In this document: piece by piece, positions 57,216 through 64,000 of the stretch | Position numbering within the stretch: position 1 is the stretch's first letter | How the letters are laid out: every line of letters starts with the position of its first letter | Assembly (NCBI GenBank): GCA_900299345.1 | Contig: OMJM01000062.1 | Location: forward strand, 16,788-80,787 | Direction of reading: 5' to 3' | DNA length: 64,000 nt | From: a bacterium | GTDB taxonomy: Bacteria; Fibrobacterota; Fibrobacteria; UBA11236 | Notes under the pieces: model-generated | Databases searched by the model: none | Told to the model about the DNA's origin: nothing | Seen by the model: only the letters and a program-made list of their open reading frames with translations | Made by a program: the position numbers and the translations under genes

Positions 57216-58160
57216 ATGATCCGCCTCAACCTTCTCAAATCCACGCAGCCCCGCACACAAGAATTCCGACCACTGCAAGAGCCGCGAGAAACTGAAGACG
57301 TTGAGGAAATGTCGGACGACCAGCCGAAGTCGAAACGCCTATGGCTGCTTATTCCGGTGGTGTTGGTTGCGGCAGGCGCCGCAGCTTTCTGGTCGATCCG
57401 TATTTCGCACAAAAAGTCCGCGGCACAAAATGATTTTCCAGTCGCAGCCGTGAGCGCTCCGACGGTGGACACAACGGAACATGCGGTGACCCAAACGGTG
57501 CCGGATACCGCAATCCCTGTGCCTTCGCAAACCTCCGCCGACAGTGTCCCCACCCCGATCCTTGTGGATCCCTCGCGTCAACTCGCACTTCAAGCTTTCA
57601 CTGCTGGAAAATGGCTGCGAGATCTGCAAAGTGCCACACCGGTGGGAGTGGGTTTCACGCGCGTAGAATTTCATCCTCCCGCGGAATTCTTCGTCCACGG
57701 CGTCGCGTCCACGGAACAAGACATGCAACGGTTTCAGGATGCGTTCTCCTCCCTGCCTTTGCAATTGGGACAAAATGAAATTCGTCCGGTGGGCCGCGAT
57801 AGAATCGCCCGGGAGTTCACTTTTTCAGGCACCGTCCGCTATGATACCACGGGTTTGAACACGGCATACATCCGGATTCCTCCAAAAGCAGAACTCGACA
57901 GGACGATCAAGATGTTTATGGAAAATTCCCGCGCTCTGGACATGGCATGGGAAGTCCAACTTCGGGATTCAATGGACGCTGGGGATGCTCGCCTGTTTCA
58001 TTATCATGCCGAAGCGGCTGGCGACTATTCGCGCATGTTATCGCTGCTGGAGAAACTGAAAAAAACAGCGTCGAATATCGGGTTCGAACGCATGGGGCTG
58101 GAAGCACGCGGAAGCGAAAGCATGACCGCGAGCCTGGATCTGGCCGTGTACGCCAAGTGA
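57216..58160 (+). CDS. PilN/PilO-like bitopic membrane protein
   Basis: Starts MIRLNLLK (PilN-type), one TM (LWLLIPVVLVAAGAAAFW) and a periplasmic domain; coupled to pilM-like gene. Confidence 0.6.
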   Translation: MIRLNLLKSTQPRTQEFRPLQEPRETEDVEEMSDDQPKSKRLWLLIPVVLVAAGAAAFWSIRISHKKSAAQNDFPVAAVSAPTVDTTEHAVTQTVPDTAIPVPSQTSADSVPTPILVDPSRQLALQAFTAGKWLRDLQSATPVGVGFTRVEFHPPAEFFVHGVASTEQDMQRFQDAFSSLPLQLGQNEIRPVGRDRIAREFTFSGTVRYDTTGLNTAYIRIPPKAELDRTIKMFMENSRALDMAWEVQLRDSMDAGDARLFHYHAEAAGDYSRMLSLLEKLKKTASNIGFERMGLEARGSESMTASLDLAVYAK

Positions 58161-58723
58161 GCCTCTCCATTACCGGAGGCCGATTCAAGGGATTCGCCTT
58201 GCAATCCCCTTCCGGAAAAGATCTGACACGCCCGACATCCGGCAAAGTGCGTCAGGCGCTTTTCAATATTCTCCGCGATCGCATTGACGGTGTCAATTTC
58301 CTCGATCTTTATGCGGGAACCGGAGCCGTTGGATTGGAAGCGTTGAGCCGTGGCTGCAACCATGTCACTCTGGTGGAACAACACCCCGCCGCATTTCGGG
58401 CGCTTGAATCCAATTGCCAACTCCTGCTTTCGCGGGGAGCAGAACCCGGGCGACTCGAATGGTTGAAAATGGAAGCTTCGAAATTTTGCGAACGGGCTTC
58501 ATCCCAAGGCAGGCGTTTCGGTGTGGTATTCGCCGATCCCCCTTTCTCTCGCGATTTCTCGGGTATGCTAGAACTTGTTTCCTCATTGCTGACCGATGAC
58601 GGAATCGGTGTGATCCAGTTTCCCACCCGGAATCCGCCGGATTTCACTGCGGAAGCCCTGCGAACATATGCGTATGGCGAATCTTCGCTGGCTTTTTTTG
58701 AAGCCGCGCCGTTGTTAGCTTAA
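58157..58723 (+). CDS. rsmD: 16S rRNA (guanine(966)-N2)-methyltransferase RsmD
   Basis: ITGGRFKGFALQSPSGKDLTRPTSGKVRQALFNIL..FLDLYAGTGAVGLEALSRGC..VVFADPPF; GTG start overlapping previous stop (GTGA). Confidence 0.93.
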   Translation: MSLSITGGRFKGFALQSPSGKDLTRPTSGKVRQALFNILRDRIDGVNFLDLYAGTGAVGLEALSRGCNHVTLVEQHPAAFRALESNCQLLLSRGAEPGRLEWLKMEASKFCERASSQGRRFGVVFADPPFSRDFSGMLELVSSLLTDDGIGVIQFPTRNPPDFTAEALRTYAYGESSLAFFEAAPLLA

Positions 58724-58751
58724 CAGCGGCCCATTCTTGAGGAAGAAACGA

Positions 58752-59243
58752 GTGACCCGAGCCCTGTATCCCGGTACTTTTGATCCCATCACCAACGGGC
58801 ATCTGGACATCATCCAGCGCGCCTCGCAATTATTTGGCGTTGTGGATGTGGTCGTCGCGGTCAACACGCGAAAGACATCCCTGTTTTCGGTGGAAGAACG
58901 CTTGGAAATGATCCGCGAATGCACACGGCACATTCCCAATGTCGAAGTCCTTTCCCACGCCGGCCTCATGGTGGATTGTCTCCGCAAACGCAACGCCCAG
59001 GTTCTGTTGCGCGGTCTGCGCGCAGTGAGTGATTTCGAGTACGAATTCCAGATGGCGTTGATGAACAAGAAACTGGATCCGGTCTGCGAGACTGTTTATC
59101 TGATGCCTTCTGAGAAGTACACCTACCTCGCTTCAAGCCTTGTGCGGGAGCTTGCCGGATTGGGCGGAGACATTTCTGAATTTGTTCCGGCTGTGGTCGA
59201 AGCGCGTCTCCGCCGCAAACTATCGGGATCGGAGGGCGTTTGA
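58752..59243 (+). CDS. coaD: Phosphopantetheine adenylyltransferase
   Basis: RALYPGTFDPITNGHLDIIQRASQLF..LLRGLRAVSDFEYEFQMALMN..PSEKYTYLASSLVRELA. Confidence 0.97.
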   Translation: MTRALYPGTFDPITNGHLDIIQRASQLFGVVDVVVAVNTRKTSLFSVEERLEMIRECTRHIPNVEVLSHAGLMVDCLRKRNAQVLLRGLRAVSDFEYEFQMALMNKKLDPVCETVYLMPSEKYTYLASSLVRELAGLGGDISEFVPAVVEARLRRKLSGSEGV

Positions 59244-60055
59244 GTTTCGGTGCTCCGGACGGCGTGCTGCCTCGTCCTATCCGGATCCTGATCGGAATCA
59301 ATGTGGCCGTATTCCTCGCAGATTTCCTGACGCGGGGCAATTACCTGTTCACATGGATGGCGCTCGACCCCCTGCTTGTAACGCACGGACATTACCAGTA
59401 CTGGCGCCTGCTCACCTACATGTTCGCCCATGACTATTCGGGGTTCATTCACATTCTCTTCAACATGCTGACCTTGTGGATGTTCGGCACTCCGGTGGCT
59501 CACGAAATGGGCGAAGGAAAATTCTGGCGGTTCTACCTGTTCTCGGGTTTGTTCGCCGGATTGTGTTCGCTGGCTTTTTATGCCTTCACCGGGAACAACG
59601 CCGTGATTGTGGGAGCATCCGGCGCCATTTTCGCGCTCATGTTCGCCTTCGCCCGTTTTTTTCCCAACAGTCAGATTCTGCTGTTCTTCATCTTTCCCGT
59701 GTCCGCCAAATACGCGGTGCTCATCATCGGCGCCATTGAACTGTTGCTTATTACCAGCAACGACCACATTGCCCATGTCGCACATCTCGGCGGCGCCTTG
59801 TTCGCGTGGCTGTATCTGCGCTGGGATGACGGGGAAGGCGGGCTGCTGGACGGCCTCCAGCGCTGGCGAACCCGGCGGCGTTGGAAAAAAGTCCAGCGGG
59901 AAACCGAAAGAACCCGGGAAGCGATGGAGGACATCGATCCCATCCTCGAAAAAATCGCGCGGCAGGGAATTCAGTCCCTGACACGCGATGAAAGAGAAAA
60001 ACTCGATCGCGCCAGCGCGCTCAAGCGCAGCCAGCGCACCCCGTCTTCATTCTAG
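59240..60055 (+). CDS. Rhomboid-family intramembrane serine protease
   Basis: YWRLLTYMFAHDYSGFIHILFNMLTLWMFG..VIVGASGAIFALMFAF..HVAHLGGALFAWLYLR. Confidence 0.95.
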   Translation: MSFGAPDGVLPRPIRILIGINVAVFLADFLTRGNYLFTWMALDPLLVTHGHYQYWRLLTYMFAHDYSGFIHILFNMLTLWMFGTPVAHEMGEGKFWRFYLFSGLFAGLCSLAFYAFTGNNAVIVGASGAIFALMFAFARFFPNSQILLFFIFPVSAKYAVLIIGAIELLLITSNDHIAHVAHLGGALFAWLYLRWDDGEGGLLDGLQRWRTRRRWKKVQRETERTREAMEDIDPILEKIARQGIQSLTRDEREKLDRASALKRSQRTPSSF

Positions 60056-61950
60056 GGTTTGAAGATGGCCCGATAAATTCCGGTCGTCAAATCCACCGGA
60101 ATCGAGGAAGCAGCCTCGTCGTCCACACGCCCTCCGGTCCACACTTTACGGCCGTGCAAATCATAGATCTCGGCTGTGCGCATGCCTTCGGGCCAAGTCA
60201 ATCGACCATGATCCAGATTGCTTAGCAACACCCCGCGCGCCGGATCTTTCTTGATTCTTTGCGATAGTACAGGTGATGAGCCGGTGCAGCTCCCCTGATA
60301 TTCCACCCTTGATATGCGCGTCGTGGCGGCGGATTGAAAGTACGCGGAGGAATAATGCACGATATACAGCACACCTTCCGGACCCATCTTCATGTCAATG
60401 ATGCCGTAGGAGCCGGAGGGGCGAAAAACAGTGGCATCCCCGGGAATGACCTGCGCATCCGTGATGGCCGTGCCCGTGCTGTTCGGTGTGGCGATATACA
60501 CGTGATTGCGCGCCGACTCGGCGATGATCCATTTTCCATCCAAATGCGGGGGCCATTTCTTGGCACTGTTGGGATACTGGTTATAGTGGTAAATGGGACC
60601 CGTTGTGGCAGCCGTACCACCGCTGGTTCCAAACACGGCCGGAACGCCGGTATTCCATGCCCCCTGCTTGGATTCAGGAAGCACGCAATCCGTGGCGGGG
60701 ATCAACTTGGTGACGCCTGTGTTGTTCGGTGAGTTGTTATAGACTGAGTCCATGCTTTGACGCGGCAGCGTGTATCCAGCTGTGGTGCCGACAGCGGGAT
60801 CCATCATCACATATGCCGAAGAATCCCAACCCGCCGGGTCAGGACGGCGGCGGCCGACAAAATAAGGCCAACCGTTGAATTGCGGCTTCGTATTGATGTC
60901 GAATTCATCATTGCCCGCGGGACCGCGGCTGGCGTTATAGGTCGTTTGATCGTTGCCTACCGTGCCATTGGTCACCCAACCATTGATGGTATCCACCGAA
61001 ACGGAATAGGCGTTGCGTGTTCCAAAGCTGTAGATCTCGGGCAGAATCTTGTTCGTGTCCTGTCCCACAACCCAAGCACCACCAAGTTCGAAAAACCGCG
61101 CGCGCAAATTCCCGGCGGGAATACTGTAGCCTTTGGAGGAGCTATCGGGATGAATGCGCAAAAGTTTTCCCCGCCAGTCATTGGTATTGGAAGCGCGGGC
61201 TTGGTTGTCCTGGGTGGCGCGATCCTTGTTCTCACCGGTAGAACCCAAAAGAGTGGTAACCATGGGCGCATAGCCATCGGAATTTTCCGCGTTATTGCCC
61301 GTGGTGATGTACAGGTTTCCTTTGTTGTCCCAATCCATGGCTCCGCCTTGATGACAGCAGATGCCGGGATTCCACGGCATCTTCAGGATGATTTTCTCAC
61401 TGGTGGTGTCAAACATGCCGCTGGACAGCACGTTAAAGCGCGATACGCGCATGGTATCCACGCCTCTTGCAGTCGCCGAGGTGCGGGGCATGTAATAAAT
61501 GAAGGCCCAACGATTCACACTGAAATTCGGATGGAGCGTGACGAACCGAAGGCCCAACTCAGAATTTCCGCTCTGGCCGGAGGCTACGCCTGCGGCAACA
61601 GGAAGAGTCAGCACGGTGGTTACTGAATTGTTGGTGGGATCAAACACTTTGACGCGTCCCACACCCGTTTGCACACCGCTGTTTCCCGCCGTGGTCCGCT
61701 CGGCCCAGTACACCTTGCCGTCCTTATGGACGTACATCCCAACGGGTTCCAGGAGGTTGGCATCCACAGCCAGCGGAGTGATCCCGTTCACAGAGTTCGA
61801 GCGTCCGACCAGTACAATTTCCTTGAAATCGCTCGCGGCAAGATCAGTACACCCAGGGTAGGAAAAATTAGCGAACGAAGGGCTCCATATTGCAACCGCC
61901 AACAATGCTGCAAATGCTCCTTCTCGCGCAACACGCTTGTTTCCACGCAT
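60052..61950 (-). CDS. Exported glucose/sorbosone dehydrogenase-type (PQQ-like beta-propeller) protein with C-terminal DLHGRK tag
   Basis: Signal peptide from ATG 61950; NLLEPVGMYVHKDGKVYWAER..; HQGGAMDWDNKGNLYITTGNNAENSDGYAPM; PEIYSFGTRNAYSVSVD; C-terminus TAEIYDLHGRKVWTGG. Confidence 0.85.
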   Translation of the reverse strand: MRGNKRVAREGAFAALLAVAIWSPSFANFSYPGCTDLAASDFKEIVLVGRSNSVNGITPLAVDANLLEPVGMYVHKDGKVYWAERTTAGNSGVQTGVGRVKVFDPTNNSVTTVLTLPVAAGVASGQSGNSELGLRFVTLHPNFSVNRWAFIYYMPRTSATARGVDTMRVSRFNVLSSGMFDTTSEKIILKMPWNPGICCHQGGAMDWDNKGNLYITTGNNAENSDGYAPMVTTLLGSTGENKDRATQDNQARASNTNDWRGKLLRIHPDSSSKGYSIPAGNLRARFFELGGAWVVGQDTNKILPEIYSFGTRNAYSVSVDTINGWVTNGTVGNDQTTYNASRGPAGNDEFDINTKPQFNGWPYFVGRRRPDPAGWDSSAYVMMDPAVGTTAGYTLPRQSMDSVYNNSPNNTGVTKLIPATDCVLPESKQGAWNTGVPAVFGTSGGTAATTGPIYHYNQYPNSAKKWPPHLDGKWIIAESARNHVYIATPNSTGTAITDAQVIPGDATVFRPSGSYGIIDMKMGPEGVLYIVHYSSAYFQSAATTRISRVEYQGSCTGSSPVLSQRIKKDPARGVLLSNLDHGRLTWPEGMRTAEIYDLHGRKVWTGGRVDDEAASSIPVDLTTGIYRAIFKP

Positions 61951-62080
61951 CACAAGTTCCCCCTTTTTAGTCGCTTCTAAAAAATTGAAGCTCGCGCAAT
62001 AAAGATATCCCTGAACCGCCTTTTCGAAGGACGAAATAATCAAGCAGGCGATCATTTCTACGTTCTGAAATGAGGTTTTT

Positions 62081-63400
62081 TTGTACAAAAACAACAAAAA
62101 ACATTTCCTGCTTCGTCTGATCATTTCCCTCTTGCTGACGCGAGTTGGCGCTGCTTTCTCATCTGAAGGAGGCAAATGCTTCGTATCAAACGTTCCTATC
62201 GCTTCAATCAAATATGAGGGCTTGCACCAAACCCGTGCTTACGTTGTACAAGCCGCCTTGGAAAATCAAGCGGGAACTCCTTTCTCCTGTGCGGCGTGGG
62301 GGCGGGAACGCAACCGTCTCCGGGATTTGGACATCTTTGCCAAAATTGATCTGGATACGGTGATACGGGGAGATTCCGTTGCCTTGATTTACCGCTTTCG
62401 AGAATTGCCCCCTTACATCCCTCTCGCCTCCTTCAGCAAAACGGATCAGGATGGCCTCAGCGTCGGACCTTCCATTTCAGCCCTAAACTTTCTGGGAACT
62501 GGAAAACGGGTGGATCTCATGGCGCGCTTCGGCGGTTCCACCGAATATCAAGCCGCCGTTTCAGGAAGGCAACTTTTCGGTCATTCCGCCGAATTCAGCA
62601 GCGCCTGGATTCATGTCGATAGCCACAATCCTTTCGAGAAATTTCACGAAAACTCTCATCGGCTCAAGCTCGAGGGATTCTGGCCATGGCTGGAAGATCG
62701 GCGTTTCGGAATGACGGGAATGGCCGAATACTTTTTCATTCGCTCCGATACTTCCGGAATTACGCTGGGTAAAAACTCGGACGTGGTACCACGGCTTGGA
62801 ACCGGGTTGCGGTGGGATTCGCGAGATCGCGTCCTGCACGCCCGCGAAGGTTTATTTGCCGAAACCCGCTTTGCGGAAAATGGCGGTTTGTTGGGAGGTC
62901 CTGCGGATTATTGGGAACAATTGGCAGACATTCGAGGTTATCTGCCCATCACGGCACGACAAGGTCTTGCAGCCTACGGACTCTACCAATATCGCAATGG
63001 AATCCTCTCACAAAATCTGGGCCTCTACGATGCATTCCATGCCGGTGGTGCCAACACTCTCCGTGGTTACCGCGAAAACGCCTTTCAGGGACAAAATGAA
63101 TGTCTTGTAAACGGAGAATATCATTTCGAATTGATCCCGGAACGAACACAAGGGTTGGGTCCTTGGAGTCTGAATTACGGATTCCAATTTGTAACAGGCT
63201 TGGAAGCTGCCAGCCTGTGGAACGGAAGGCAGGCACACACGGGAAGTTTTCATCCTGCGATATACGGTGGTTTCCACCTTTTTCTTCCCGGAATCGATCG
63301 AATCCGCGTCGAAATTGGAAGCCCTGTCGACGATTTCGATATGCGTGTGCAAGTGGGGCTTTTCGAAAAAGCCGTCGCCCAACGCTTCCGCACCCGGTGA
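62081..63400 (+). CDS. Omp85/BamA-TamA-family outer membrane protein with one POTRA-like domain
   Basis: Signal region, ~70-aa POTRA-like segment (SIKYEGLHQTRAYVVQAALENQAGTPFS..), barrel with GGANTLRGYRENAFQGQNECLVNGEYHFEL. TTG start in the track. Confidence 0.8.
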   Translation: MYKNNKKHFLLRLIISLLLTRVGAAFSSEGGKCFVSNVPIASIKYEGLHQTRAYVVQAALENQAGTPFSCAAWGRERNRLRDLDIFAKIDLDTVIRGDSVALIYRFRELPPYIPLASFSKTDQDGLSVGPSISALNFLGTGKRVDLMARFGGSTEYQAAVSGRQLFGHSAEFSSAWIHVDSHNPFEKFHENSHRLKLEGFWPWLEDRRFGMTGMAEYFFIRSDTSGITLGKNSDVVPRLGTGLRWDSRDRVLHAREGLFAETRFAENGGLLGGPADYWEQLADIRGYLPITARQGLAAYGLYQYRNGILSQNLGLYDAFHAGGANTLRGYRENAFQGQNECLVNGEYHFELIPERTQGLGPWSLNYGFQFVTGLEAASLWNGRQAHTGSFHPAIYGGFHLFLPGIDRIRVEIGSPVDDFDMRVQVGLFEKAVAQRFRTR

Positions 63401-63570
63401 TCATTCTCACTTCGACCGTGTTATCACCCTAGTAATCGAGCTATTTTCGAGTTTTAGGCCTGTTTGGTTTGATTTCACCCGCACAACTAGGTACTTTTCC
63501 GGGGGCGCAAGCCTGGGATATCCATTGACTTGTAGATTGACCTAGCCGCTTTGACCGGAGGCCGATTTTT

Positions 63571-64000
63571 ATGAAGGTTGTTTTTCTGAATCCGCCGTAC
63601 TTCCCGATGTTTTCCCGGGAATCGCGCAGTCCGAGTGTGACAAAATCCAGCACATTGTACTGGCCCATGTTCATGTGCTATGCCGCCGGTTGCGTGGAAG
63701 AGGATGGGAATGAGCTTTTGGTGCTTGATTCCCCTGCCATGGATCTGGATCTTGACGCAACACTTGAAAAAATCAAGGCTTTCAAACCGGAATTTGCCGT
63801 TCTCAACACCTCGACCCCCTCCATCAACAACGACATGCGGGTCGGCAAGGCCATCAAGGAGGCGCTCGGCTGTCCTGTGGCTATGATGGGAACCCACGCC
63901 ACGGCAGAACCGATCGAGATTCTCGAACGCGAACCGGCCATCGATTATGTGATTATCGGTGAAGCCGATTACACAGCCCGTGAACTGGTACGACATCTTC
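63571..64000 (+). CDS. B12-binding-domain radical SAM protein, N-terminal part (cut by window edge)
   Basis: MKVVFLNPPYFPMFSRESRSPSVTKSSTLYWPMFMCYAAGCVEEDGNELLVLDSPAMDLDLDATLEKIKAFKPEFAVLNTSTPSINNDMRVGKAIKEAL..GTHATAEPIEILEREPAIDYVIIGEADYTARELV. Confidence 0.85.
   Translation, partial: MKVVFLNPPYFPMFSRESRSPSVTKSSTLYWPMFMCYAAGCVEEDGNELLVLDSPAMDLDLDATLEKIKAFKPEFAVLNTSTPSINNDMRVGKAIKEALGCPVAMMGTHATAEPIEILEREPAIDYVIIGEADYTARELVRHL

Noticed and set aside
1-64000. CRISPR arrays, prophage, transposase or integron structures
   Set aside because: None seen on either strand; the regular repeats found are protein-coding (FnIII and propeller repeats).

Overview
64 kb of bacterial chromosome, densely coding, with one tRNA and no rRNA, CRISPR array, prophage or transposase that I could see. 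Gene content suggests the FCB group, most likely Fibrobacterota (inference): a 2169-aa SprA homologue (type IX secretion translocon), two tandem GH10 xylanases, and several secreted repeat proteins ending in a DLxGRK-like tag. Housekeeping loci include clpX-clpP-tig, tRNA-Leu(UAG), rng, a NifS-type desulfurase, bioB, hisH-hisF, prfB (intact programmed +1 frameshift), lysS, folE2, clpS, argH, pyrG-kdsB-gatC, a UvrD/PcrA helicase, an RND pump operon, glgA, a pabA-pabB fusion, comEA/pilM/pilN-like genes, rsmD, coaD and a rhomboid protease. Main items for a second look: (1) a dispersed palindromic element with one intergenic copy and one copy translated in frame inside kdsB; (2) a short shared C-terminal tag on six secreted proteins in the same window as SprA; (3) a translationally coupled YHYH / YwqK-like / SCO1 triad; (4) a stand-alone Lon-type (S16) peptidase domain; (5) an unknown ORF coupled to clpS; (6) convergent gene pairs whose stop codons lie inside a shared palindrome; (7) a 20-bp perfect palindrome between a small LuxR-type regulator and a secreted propeller gene. 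No wholly new defence or mobile system is obvious. All calls come from reading the sequence; no database search was run.
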